Source: Spodoptera frugiperda
Lineage: Eukaryota > Arthropoda > Insecta > Lepidoptera > Noctuidae
DNA: 64,000 bases
Direction of reading: 5' to 3'
Assembly (NCBI RefSeq): GCF_023101765.2
Contig: NC_064223.1
Span: 1,922,001 to 1,986,000, forward strand
Shown here piece after piece: positions 1-12,145 of this stretch (position 1 is its first letter; every line of letters begins with the position of its first letter). A program made the translations under genes and the position numbers. Below the pieces are notes generated by a model that ran no database searches, was not told the DNA's origin, and saw only the letters and a program-made list of their open reading frames with translations.

Positions 1-2687
1 TGGAAAACTAACAAACTTTTGTTATAACGAGACAATTAAAACTAAATCCAAATGTAAAACATTTGCCATCGCTATAAATGTGTAATACGAGTATAAACCC
101 GGGCAGTATTGTGTAGTTCAAGTATCTCCCAAACTGTTGCTACCTTGTGTAAACAACTTTCGCTCTCTGTCCACCCCTTTTTGCGTCACTCAGCGCAGAT
201 GGCCAACTCTCATGGACACATTTGACCCAAAATGTGCACTTAACCCCCCAATGCGTGCGGGCGGATTGTGTCGCGAACAATAAATAATATTTATTGAAAG
301 GGTTACTCAAAGGCCTGTAATTACACAACGCGCGCAGTATTTGATGGATTATGTCATGATTCGGTCACTTTCTGTTGCACAATATTTATTTTTAGACCCA
401 ACTCACAATTTGTATGCAGCATGCAGCTCCGCCGATTTGGGGAGATATAAATAATGATTTTATTATGTGCTCAGAACGCAAGCTCGGACACAAGTTGTGT
501 GCACAATATAAACTCCATGTGCACTGAATATCATATTTAAACAAAAAAAAATGCGAAATCCTAAAATCGATCGGCACCTTTGAAAGCTCAACCCTTACAA
601 AGCCGCCAGTGGGTCACTGAGACCCGTCTATCCAAACATGCACCATCCTAAGCAAACAATGGGGCAGGCAGATGGTTGCACACATTGCGCCACTCACTGT
701 CACATTTCCAAAATGCCAAGTTTTACGCAAAAATGGGTTACATTGCACCTTGCACTGCGAAATCGCAGCGTCATCCATCACAATAGCCACTAATCTCGCA
801 TGCTGTCTCGTTTCAACTCATAGCTTCATCTCTTTCATCTTTTCAATTTGCCCCGTAGCGGCTTTCCGGAGCTATTGACACTTTGAAATTAGAATGTCAC
901 GCGTGGGTGCGCGAACGCAACCCATTGTCGGTATCAGTATTGTGTGTGGACTCGATTTGCAATCGGCGAATATTGTAAGGGTTAATTATAATGGCTTGCA
1001 TGCGACAAAGGATGTGCGCCTATTGTCGTCATCTGCTTATGTACGACGAGTTCATAGCACCTCGCTACGTGCCGCACTTTACGATTTCCTCTAGTTATCT
1101 ACATAATTAAGATACACGTACAATTTCTTGATTTCACGTAATATGCCTGATAAGGAGAAGCGATAAATAGAAACTAATCACTCTTTTCCTGAACGTAGAT
1201 TACAATATATCTGGTACCTACGAGTATTGCTAATTTGGCATGACCAATGAGATACTGTATCGTTTCCGACCGGTATCTGGTCGTGTCTGCCAGGCACCTC
1301 GGTGCTCGTGTACCTAAGCGTATATACAAGCGTATATACACGTCTATGTGAAGTGCCTGTGACTGGTCTAAACTATATAACGCCATTGCGGTGTTATTCT
1401 AAGCTGAATTACCATCTTAAAGGAGCCCAGTGACAATGGCCGCTTACAAAGGCCACCAAGAGATACTCTGTGTGATCACAAGTTTCTTTTTTTAATAATA
1501 TTTGAGGGGACGCGTTTGATGAATATGCACGACATTGGCCGTCAACTCGATACATACATTCACTCACTGAATTAAATAAAAGACGATTCTAATTATATTT
1601 TGTATTAAGTAAACACATAGAAAATCAATGCAAACGTCACTTTCTCATTATGTAGCCGAAGTTATCGTTGAGATAATTTGAAGAAAACAATGAATTATTG
1701 TGAACAATAGTTCATATTGAATCATGATGTAACCATTGTACTTCTAGCAGCCAGAGGACTTGATCGCCAATAACTCACGAAAATATCAGCGCCAGGGAAA
1801 TACCGCCGCGCCACGTGTAGCGGGGCCATACATGAGTCGTTAGCGATCCGTTACATAACAATATATATTTACCACACAATATTATTCATATGCAAAAAAT
1901 GGCGACATCTAAGACAGGACTGTGCGGATTATGGTCTAACGCCAGCGCGCACAAAGGCGCATGAAGAGCGGTCACTCCATAAAGATGGCCCGATTAAGGA
2001 AGGGTCATCATTGTGATACTTTACTAATGGGACCGCATTCCTCGCTGACCGGTAGACCAGATCCCGGACAATCGCGACCCCCGGTCTATAAGGCCACGCT
2101 CATTATTTATAGTTAATTTATTATTATTTTGATACGGGAGATGAAAGGGTTGACACAATGAGCTCGTATTCCGTGTTCCATATATGGCCGTTGGTCACTC
2201 GTGTGTCCGACGCGTCCACCGGAATGGGGTGCCAAATGCTTTTTGTTTAAGCTTGGGAACTTCCAGTCCGGAGGCGCGGACGGACGGCCCGCCGGATTAA
2301 TTAAAATCGCAGTATCTATAGCTACGCGCACGTTATGCTAAATAATGTTATATGTTTAAACAGGTAATGAACACCGGTCAGTATAGGTACCACATTTTAC
2401 CTGTTTTCGAGAGCCAAAATAGATAAGGTAGTTAATTAAATAAATATTTAGTAGGATATAGATATTTCAATAAGCTCGCTGCATTTTCCCTTTATATTTA
2501 AAATTAGATAACAAACACCGGTGGTTAGCGCGCCGTGTGCCCGCGGCCTGACACACTATGACCACAGTCTCCCGATTACACAGTACGAGTAGGTACTGAT
2601 TACCAAATGAGTTTAGGACAAACAAAATCAAACGCCAGAACTGGTTCCTGTTGTTTCTTCGTATTTGAAGGTAGTCTCAATTTAAAT

Positions 2688-2700
2688 GGTCATAGTGACC
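2688..2700. promoter_or_regulatory. GGTCA-N3-TGACC palindrome (nuclear-receptor-like)
   Basis: The sequence shows GGTCA, three bases (TAG), then TGACC, a perfect inverted repeat of a nuclear-receptor half-site core. It lies about 1.2 kb upstream of an E74 exon. Insect hormone receptors bind such half-sites. The preferred EcR/USP arrangement has one spacer base, so binding at a three-base spacer is inference. Confidence 0.3.
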
Positions 2701-3198
2701 GAGCCCTCGCGATCGCCGCTTCCCGATTCCCATGCATTGTACCTACCATTGAAGGGTTAACAATGGACACAAAGGGGTGTGGACAGCGGCCGGCGTGCAC
2801 CGGTCAAATGGTCACTTTATACCAGTCATAGTTTCAATGGACGAGGAAATATGAATAAACAGCTTTCTACTATTACTTGTTCGTTGATTATATTATTTAA
2901 ATACCGGACAACCGTTACACGTCAACCTTTAGGGACCCGGACATGAGAAAGTTTGTCCCTTCGACGACTGCACTACTAGTGCGACGCGATGCACAGATTA
3001 AGTTTTTTTATCAACTTTTACTATTATAGGAGAATGATCCCCGACATGAAAGCATTCTTGTTTACACTACTTCCATCCACAAAGTAATTCTCTTTGCTTT
3101 TTTTCTGTATAATGTAATATTATTTCTCGTTTATAAAGCTCCACCCAAATCACAAGCATATTCACAAACTTGATGAATGAACATGCAACTTGTGTAAC

Positions 3199-3211
3199 GG
3201 TCAAACTGACC
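3199..3211. promoter_or_regulatory. Second GGTCA-N3-TGACC palindrome
   Basis: This has the same geometry as the palindrome 511 bases upstream (GGTCA-AAC-TGACC). Two copies with equal spacing in the same intron are unlikely to be a coincidence of base composition, but binding is not shown. Confidence 0.3.
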
Positions 3212-3900
3212 AACTGTTGTTCAAATGCAAAACGTGAAATAAGTTAAAATTATGCAAGAGAAATAATTACAAGAAAACATCCCATTACAAGAACAGCAAA
3301 CTGCATCTCCATAAAACCATAAATTACCCTTTTGTAAACCAAAACAACTTCGCATTAGAAATGCAAAAAACCGACCCTTCACCTATTGTACCCTTTAATA
3401 GTAAAAAATGTGCATAATTGTGAGTTATCTAAGCTCGGACGGGTTCGCGACGGTCCCAGCGCTGACCATTCCCACTACAAACAGGTGGACGCAAATGCAT
3501 CTGAGAAATTTGCCTCTAACGGTTAATCTCATAAAGTGACCGTTGGGCCTCAAAGACCCCGTGGAATTAATTGCATTTGCAGGGTTGCAAGATGCAAATA
3601 TATGCAAGTCAGGTGACCGTTCGTATAATAGGATGATGGTCCTTTAGGAATGTAATTTAATAACGGCTATACATCCCTCGAGATTCATTATACTTTATCT
3701 AATATGTTGCTCAACCTGCGGGGAAGGTTCACACGGCCGCTGTGCTGCAGCAATCTGAGCTTTATTCGCATCAGAGGATTGAGGAAGATAGTACCTACTA
3801 CCTAGGTATTACTTGAGTCTAGCTTACATTGATCGTGTTACTTGCTTGTAGTTGGTAGTTGAGATGTTACAATGTGAGTGATTGGTGTATTTCTTCGCAG

Positions 3901-4104
3901 GTTCCCTCCCCCCCTCGCCGGCAGACAGCGGCGTGTCCGACGTGGAGTCCTCCTCGTCGGGCGCCGGCTCCGCCGAAGAGCTGAAAGCCCGCCTGCAGCC
4001 GCCCCCTCCCGCGCCCTTCCACGCGCCATTCCTGCCCTTCTACCAGCACCACCAGATCGCCAACACGCTGCAACACCATGCCAACGCACACCCCAGACCA
4101 CCAG
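3901..4104 (+). CDS. Eip74EF: E74 (ecdysone-induced protein 74EF), penultimate coding exon
   Basis: This internal exon is 204 nt with a strong acceptor (TTCTTCGCAG) and donor (CCAG|GTATGT). It enters and leaves in phase 1 and joins in frame to the exon at 21311. The translation begins GSLPPSPADSGVSDVESSSS, a serine/acidic motif I recognise from insect E74 proteins just N-terminal to the shared C-terminal region. A proline- and histidine-rich linker follows (ARLQPPPPAPFHAPF, then a QHH-rich stretch). E74 is an ETS-family transcription factor induced directly by 20-hydroxyecdysone at moults and metamorphosis. Alternative promoters give A and B isoforms with different N termini and a common C terminus; this exon belongs to the common part. 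Out-of-frame shadow ORFs of similar length on both strands result from the high GC content. Earlier exons are outside the window. Confidence 0.9.
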
Positions 4105-5067
4105 GTATGTCATACTCCAATACTTCGTCATTAGTGCAATAATCTATTTACAAAAACAGCAGGTACCTTGAAGGCTTAACTATAAAACATTACTATGACG
4201 CGACAACTATTGAGGTAAAATCACTAGCTAAAATGAAAATGACAAATCAAAGACATTTGTGCAATAAAATAAAAGGAAGCGCCGCGCGCCGGCCGTAGTA
4301 AATATTTATAAAGTGTAGTCACATCCACAATGAATGTCGAATTTGCAAAGATGTAAAGAAGCGGTTCGGTAAAAATAGAGAACGCACCTAGAGCAGCGCG
4401 GCGCGGCGCGCGGTGCAGCGAGCGATGTAGCGCGGCGCGCCTGTAGGTGACCGCACGGTGAACGCCCCTCCCGGAAGGTCACCTTACGAGCTGCGTACGC
4501 GCAGGGAATTCGGAGGAAACGCGATCTAATAGTTTTGACACTTTTTATAAATTTGCAACGACTATCAAAACATTTCACTATTTTGAGTGTCGTTATGAGT
4601 GCAATTCTTAAAATACATGTGACATAAACAACGGACTCAGAGGAGGAGGTATCTTCACGTAAACAGCGTTAGACGACATGTTTGTTCTATTGCAAAGAAA
4701 TACAATAATAGCGGTTTTTGTTTATCATTTAACCAGAACACAATTTTATATATAGCGCGGCCATACCTACAAATAAACGAACAAGTATGAACTTCTCGGA
4801 ACTGTGTCGTAGGCAATTCATTGAATAATATTACCGCAACTTTGTTTACTATGGCCGATTCAGGAACCATGTTTACCAATTGTTGCGCTCTGGTGCCGAA
4901 CGGTTTCAGTAACGCCATGCACTGCTCGGCAGGGATGTGTACTTTCTTGTGGATGTACCAACATAACAACATAATTACTTAAAGTAATAATTAAAACGCC
5001 GTGTCTACTTAATGACATGACAAATTAGGCGCTCTGCTGTAATGTAGCGTCTACGTCTGTATGTGCC

Positions 5068-5088
5068 ACATACATACATACATACACA
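5068..5088. repeat. (CATA)n microsatellite
   Basis: A short tandem run of about five CATA units followed by CA repeats, inside the E74 intron. No other structure is visible around it. Confidence 0.8.
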
Positions 5089-5120
5089 CGCGTAGTGTGA
5101 GGTGTACAGCTTGATCTCAC

Positions 5121-5129
5121 CACTTCCGG
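5121..5129 (-). promoter_or_regulatory. Consensus ETS-factor site
   Basis: The minus strand reads CCGGAAGTG, which matches the ETS core CCGGAAGT bound by E74-type ETS domains. Its place in the E74 intron would allow autoregulation, but a 9-base match in 17 kb can arise by chance. Confidence 0.25.
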
Positions 5130-8100
5130 GGGCGTGCGCAGCGCACCCTGGCCGGTGGCCAACTGGCCTTCTTTACTAACTTTGAAGTGTATCGTTAAAT
5201 GCACACATTATTTTTATGTCCGCCAATAATTCACGCTCGCGATTGTTTCAATTCTCAAGAAAAACACACGAAATACTTCGTACGGTAATCGTTTTGGAAA
5301 AAAACAAAACGATTAATTACAGGCTCCCCCCTGCGGGCGCTACACTCTTTCGTCGATTGATAAGAGATCAACTATATAGTCAAACATAATATAAAATAGA
5401 ACAAATACGAAAAAACTTGGAACTGCATTAAATCACGACACAAAAACACGGGAAGTACGGTTAGTCATAGCATTTGTTTTCGCGGATATTGTAATACATA
5501 GAGCTGTAGCAGAGGCACGCTCCGTGCACGCCGAGCCCGGCAACACGAGCACTGGCAGCGACAGCGACGGCTACTTCCTCTGCACAGCCAGGAGCCGTTC
5601 CGAGAAATATGAATGTTTATAATCGATAGATGTGTAGAGATGCCGGTTTCCATGACACAAAAACGAAAGAAGCAACTGACGGACGGACGGAACCAGTTGG
5701 CATGTCGTTGCATCGGGCATTTATCGCGAGTTGGCGCTCCACGCCCGTCCTCAGCTATTTGACATTGCGCAAGGTCAGTGCTCCTAATATAAAGATGCAA
5801 AAAACTATAGTACCGAGTACCGGCGCGCAGTATGCGAGACGCGTCGCCCGCGACGACTGCCGGTGCATGCGAAGCGACCACTTTCGATTGTGGCGCATTT
5901 TAAAAATGCCTTGTAGGTATACAACGAATTCCCCGACTAGGATCCTTTGTCTTGTGAACGGATGTATCAAACCGTGGCCACCAATATGGTAATTACAGTG
6001 GCGTGGCACAGTTAGCCGCCGCAACACTGCAACGATAACTCGAATGCGATGCTCGGAGAAATGAGCAATACACAATTACACATGGACCCACTTATACTTT
6101 TAATTATCACATTCCTGTAGTGACCGCACCGCACAGCTAGCAGATAGCAAATCAAAACGCAATCAAAACTGCTCCTATTTATTGTAGGGACATGTTTTAT
6201 ATCCAACACAAAAAATATTCAAGTCAGACCAGAGAATAGCGCATTCGTACAATCAAACAAACTCTTCAGCTTTAAACATTATAGTGTAGATAAAGATGGA
6301 ATCAAATTGATACACATAGACAATTGAATCTTTAAACGTGGAGGAAAACTAAAAGTAAGCATTATTTAGAAACGACGTCACGAGCTATTTATTTACGTAC
6401 TGTTGTGTCGCTGCGATGTGGTAAAGAGGATAAACGCTATGAAAAACAGGCAAAACCGCATAAGAAAATTCTCATATATAGTTACATATTATGTACCTAC
6501 CTAACACTGACTAATTTGTTGTTCAATAAGCGGCGATAACGAGCCATGAATGAAGTCTCCGGCCTAAAGAGGACATAAACGTCTCATTTTACCTCATGGG
6601 CTTGTGTTTATGCAACACATGCTGTGAGTCAGTGAACACGGCAGAAGACCACGAGCGGGCCCCGGCAGGCACGCTGTAGCACGTATTGCGTTGCGGTAGT
6701 GGTGTCGGGCCCGAGGTAGGTGTGCGCCGTAAATCGGCCATTGCTGTAATGCGGCACACACGAAATTTCGGTGTTGCAAACGCGAATATTGGGCAAGAGC
6801 GGCGGTGCCGGCGCCATTGTCAGCCTCTGGCGAAACGAACGCGACCTTCCTACTCGGATTGGGCAGTCCAAACCTGATTGTGTGAGTATGTGGCCGCGTT
6901 CGAATTCAATCAACCAGTTTCTACAAATATATGTACAACTCACACAACATTAGGACCTCATTCTCTTGTAACTTTCCAGTTAACGCCAGCAAGCACATTT
7001 AAATAATCTTTCTGAATCCTCATTCCCACATTTGCTGCTTTCCAAGTACTTGCATTCCTAATCAGTATAGGTATTCCTGAACTTATCATAATTGTTTTTA
7101 GTTTAGCTAGGCTAACTGACAAGGATCAGAAAGATTCGGTTCTATCAGAAACTTTGCTAGATCTAACTTAACTAAAACAAAAGAAACCTTGAGTGGATGT
7201 TGCCAATTGCCAAATTGTTCTGATGTAGGTAGCACGAAACTTGGTATTCGTATGCGTGCGAATATCGAGAGTTGATTTTTGAATGCGATTCAGTCGTGCG
7301 AGCTGGTTGCGTCACATTATGCGGGCGGCGTAGCACGCGCCCTCTGCAAGTATCCTTGCGCGGACTCCGGAATGCATTATTTGAGCTGGTGTCCGGAGCT
7401 GTATCACCAACTGACAGCTCACCCAACGGTACGAAACGCGAGCTAGATCGGTGTAATATACATTAAATACGTAACTTACATATCTAGGACGTGTCGTGCT
7501 CATACCTCGCCATGCTATCAATCTATACATCCGTTTATTGGTTGCGAGATCACGATCTACGGACAGGATATTATAAGTTAACATACCTATACCGACATGA
7601 AATGTAAAAATGACTCCTTAAAACCAATAATAATAAAAACTGAGTTTAATCAACAGTTTATTATCTCGCTCCGATAGCCGAAGGAGCACCATAAACTCGA
7701 GCAGATTCTAATTAACGATACGTTTGTGTTAATGGAGTCGCAGTAGTGCGGCGGTGGAGCTAGCGACTAGCGAGCATGCAGGCCGCGCAGCAAACATAGA
7801 GATGTCAATGTGACATTTGCAAACGAAATGGAAATTAAAACGACGGCGCGGTGTGTACTCTGTATTGTGCAGCGCGCTGCATCGCGATAAGCGGCGCGCG
7901 TGTGTGCGTCTAACATGGGCGCGTGTCAGTGTGTGGCGTGCGCGGGAGTGTGCGCGAGGTGATCGTCCCGTTTCAAGGGCAGTGCAGCGCTAGCGCTTGC
8001 CTCGTATTAATAGTTGGCGACTATTTTCGCTTCGCCGACCGCTGGGGGGACCGGAACGTTATTATTGACATTCGCAAACTTCCAAAATGGATTTACTACC

Positions 8101-11100
8101 TTACATCACGCGACCACGCGCTGACACAGCTCGCCTTCTGCCGCGGCTGGGAGTGAGGAAATTCACTAAAGCCCCAAACTCTATTGTGACTCCTTAGTAA
8201 TCCCCATTAGCTTATTAGGTATAGTTTTCAATGAAACCGTTGCGTAATTCGCGGTTTATTAATTTAAACCACGGACAGCTACACGCAGTGATGTTAAACG
8301 ACCGTCGAACTTCTTATTCACTCGTAGACCTGATGAAGAGTTGTGTTTATTTTATGGAATCATGAGATGATTTTATTTATTGCTTCGATCTATAGCTGCC
8401 TACATAAATGGATCTAGTGGCACGACATAATTTGCTCGGCAGACTGACTGGAGAAGCAAGTCTTTAATTACATTAGCATGGCCTGTCATTATCCTTTCCC
8501 CAATTGGATTTCAATTAGTCTCAATTCTCTCCGTGCTCGTTCTTGAGGCCGTCGTGACGTCATCGAATAAATCCTAAGCAACCAGCGACGGAACCAAATA
8601 ACTCGGTTATGCGATCACGGCTACAATTACAATGCTGTTGCGGTTACAGCTCATTCTAAATCCAGAACAAACGCGATTACTTCTAAAAAGGGATTTCTTT
8701 GTTTTTAATCGCAACGTTTACCGTAGCCGTATAAGGAAGACGCGACGCACGCCATCTGTCGTACGAAAAACGGTTGCGCAACCGCCGGCGACCCAGTTGC
8801 GCGCTGCGGCCCGCGGCCGCTGCCAAACGCGCCTCGACTCCTCTACAATTACATATTTCGGTGTCGCAACCGCGCGGTCGCATCCGAGTTGAACGGCCCG
8901 CGACCTTGAGTGTTGCGCAGCGCACGCCGCACGCGCCACCGAAAGCGAAAGGAGCCACTTACCATCCCGGAATTTACCATAACACATCCTCGTTAGGTCA
9001 TGGGGCGTACGTGACCCGCGGCCAGTCGCCCGTTTCAGCTAACCACAATCGATCGGGACTCAGGGAAGCAGTGAATCATGCGCAAGCGACGATGGTGCGA
9101 CGGTTGTGCGTCACCTTCGCGCGTTCCGTTTCACACGCGGCTTCCTGCGCGCGTTTCGCAACACATCTTGCGCGCCGAATGGCGCAACAGCCGCCATCTT
9201 CCCGCTTCCGAAATACTCAGTACTACATATCGAATCGTGAACTCGGAACATCAGTCGCGACCCAATTCTGCGCGATGAAATCTCAGCGCTCCACTTGTCC
9301 GGAAACCTCGTACGCTTCTTTTACGATAGGTATAAAAACAGAAGGGGCGCCGTGTCCAGGCGGCCTACATACTCGCTCCGATGGTTTCCTGACTGTTTAA
9401 AATTATCCGCTCGTCCCCGGCGGAGCGGCAAAAGGCTCGCCCTTCACGGACCACGGCCGCCCCCGTCAGGCCGCCACTCTAAATAGCATAACTCCATAAC
9501 CGGGTCGATTATCGCGCGGCGGGTGGCTCCAGCGGCGGTGTCCCGCGCTCGTGGCGCACACTCGCTCTCCTTGTGTTTATGCGTCGCGAGCCTAACCGGG
9601 TCAGTGTTAGGTCGCATAGCGCTGCATAAATAGATGCGTCGCTCCCCGTTGCAGCGCAGCGCGCTCCTCGACTGGCCGATATCAAATATTTCGCAATGTG
9701 TTTACGCGCGCCCCACATGCCCCGTGCCAAACCGTCGGATTCCACGGAATAGTAGCGTTGCAAAACCGTGGCTTTCATATAATAACGTCAGCGTCGCTGT
9801 CAATGCTGGAGTCGCCGCCAGCCGGCACCGTGGGAATATGGGACGGTTAAATTTAGTCGGTGGACTCTTTTCGAAACACTCGGCTTTGTAATAACAGCCA
9901 CTAGTGGTTCTGTTTCTTTATCAAACACTTCGCGTAGTATTCGTTAGCGAAAGCTGAAACTGAGCGTCATGACTGAAGAGGTATCCTTTGGTCGGACCCT
10001 CAAGCAGTGAGAATAGCCGACGTAGATGTCCACGCTGACGTCAGAGGACTTCCCTGCGGGTCAATTACGTGTGACAATAGTTTCTGACTCGGACGACAAT
10101 ACAAATCGATAAATTAAGTGAAAAAAGTCGTTCCGACCTGATTGGTGGCGAGTCAGGGTCGCGTTGGGCAATACGTTTGATGGAAATCAGCGGGGCCTTG
10201 ACCGCCGCGTGCGCCCCTCAACCCGCTTTTTATGGCCATCGTCTTGACGACAAAATGTTTATAGCACATAATTATAGCATTATATTTCATAACAAACTGT
10301 TTGTTATGTCAAAAAGGAACAAGTTGCCAGTTCTCTTTTCCAGTCTTATTGGAATCAGTTCGTAGAGTCAACACTGCATCAGCTGTACTATGGTCACGCT
10401 ACCGCTGCCCGCCGGCTGCCACCCGCTGGATGCTAGAACTATTGTTCACTACATCTCAATATGTATTCAGGCCGTAACCGCAGCCGGATATACTTCATAA
10501 CCGGAAATCAATATTAGAGATGAGCGGAAGGCGAAAATTCGCGCGCGTCACGCAACCGACGCAAGCGCAGCTAGTTTTGTTTATCGATAATAAATTAATA
10601 CTCTGAGTAATTAATAGCGATGGTAATAAAGCCGGCTAACAATACGCATGTAGATATGTATCTCTGCTATATTTATACCTGTGTTAGCATCCTAGTTACT
10701 AACGCGTTGGTTTTCCTTCCTAATCCTGCTATTATTGCCCTCGATATGTACATTATGTTGTACAGGTAAATATTTTTAGATATACGAGGATACCGTCGTT
10801 TAGTAAAACGAATAACGAACAAATATTAATCTAATAATAACTAATTATATTATAATGTACATATTTACGTTATTTACATGATTCTCTCTCTAAGTCTTAA
10901 TACTTGTCTCGTAACTTTTTTACACGATCCTGCAACTACAAGCGCTTGACTTTTTCGACATTAGCGCGTAAAAACAAACAAACGAACGCAGCTAGGGTCA
11001 ACACCCACAATGTCACTCGACACTAACTTTATAGGCAACACTTTTTATCGAGCCCTCAAATTCTCGTGTCAGTTTAATGTAAGGTCGTATGTGGCACCTT

Positions 11101-11452
11101 TGGGGTCGAAATGCAAACCAATTATTAATATAATTGATTAGCTATTAAACATAAAAAGTAGTCAGATGTTTAGGTATTAAAATCTCCTAGTAACTTGTAA
11201 TTATTTAAGAATTGTACCTGAGAACTTGTATGATTCAATTCGCATTGTCCGCTTGAGGAAAACTTGGGACTAAAGGAAACAATGCAGTCTGCAGACCCGG
11301 AGATAGACTCCACGTTTATCTTTTATCTATAAGGTAGCCATTTAACCAACCATCGCAATCTCTTTGGAAGCAGTTCCATCATCGAGGCACCAATGGCAAG
11401 TGACCACTCTGTCAGCTTATGTACTATGCCATAACTATATGTCTTACAGCAA

Positions 11453-11492
11453 TGTATGTATGTATGTTTGTATGTGTGTACTGTGTATGTAC
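11453..11492. repeat. (TGTA)n-like microsatellite
   Basis: An imperfect tandem TGTA/TGTG tract of about 40 bases in the E74 intron. Confidence 0.75.
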
Positions 11493-11934
11493 ACTACACT
11501 TTTACATAATATTTACTTACTCGTACAGTTACATGGACTGCTGATTATGATGTACAATACATATGACTCAGGCTCGGGAAGGAAACGACAATATTGCGAA
11601 CAATACCTATGTAAATAAGCTTTTATATAGCACATACATACTAGGCGACTACGTAACTACTAAGTCATGTATGAAGGAAGTGCATCTAGATACGTTGCGA
11701 GACTTCATTGAAGAATTCGGATAGCTATCGGTGCCTTATTTAGGTGTGATCTTATCATGACGGATCGCATGTCAACCTCCGTGGTAGGTGCACCTCTGAA
11801 TAATCCTCCTGCGAGCCACTATCAATTGATCAATAATCACAAAGCTCGCTGGACTTGCTACTAGAATGATTGATCCAATATGGCGTCCTGTTGCAAGGAA
11901 GTGCAGGAATTTGCGAGACGCGTTAGAGGGAGCG

Positions 11935-12145
11935 CGGGGGGGGCGGGGGCGCGCGGCGCGGGGAGGGGTGACCTTCGCGCGTTGATGCAATGTCGCCGTG
12001 TCATTGACCACGCTGCGCCGCGCGCAAACAGTTGCAGCGCCCCCCCGCCCCCGCCGCCCGCCGCCCGCCGCCCGCGCCACTCCCTGGGCTCCCTCCCCCG
12101 GCCACGTCTATCGCCCCCTCCTCACACTGCCCCCCACCGCCCCAG
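11935..12145. other. G-rich then C-rich tract, quadruplex- and hairpin-prone
   Basis: Positions 11935-11969 on the + strand are runs of G (GGGGGGGG, GGGGG, GGGG, GGGG) with short spacers. From 12037 the + strand is C-rich, so the minus strand carries repeated GGGCGGC units with at least four G3 runs separated by three bases or fewer. Both meet the usual pattern for a G-quadruplex, on opposite strands about 70 bases apart, and they could also pair with each other. The position inside a CpG-rich island of the E74 intron suggests regulatory DNA; this is inference. Confidence 0.45.

Larger units (their letters stand above)
1..3900. other. Non-coding DNA, probably E74 intron upstream of the first visible exon
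   Basis: No coding exon is recognisable here; the short open frames on both strands have no family resemblance or splice logic. The stretch ends in a clean splice acceptor (TTCTTCGCAG, ending at 3900), so the part next to it is intron of the E74 gene. Between 2.68 and 3.62 kb it has a cluster of GGTCA/TGACC half-sites, described separately. The E74 isoform-specific 5' exons are expected further upstream, outside the window. Confidence 0.6.

Noticed and set aside
611..625. GGGTCACTGAGACCC as an ecdysone response element
   Set aside because: The second half-site does not fit the IR-1 consensus; the element at 18580 is much better.
5465..5992. Overlapping 138-codon (-) and 120-codon (+) open frames
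   Set aside because: They overlap on opposite strands inside the E74 intron, resemble no protein family, and the Arg/Cys-rich stretches look compositional.
8774..9400. 208-codon open frame in a CpG-rich part of the E74 intron
   Set aside because: Three or more frames on both strands are open together, the composition is Arg/Ala/Ser-rich as expected from GC content, and there is no motif or splice partner.
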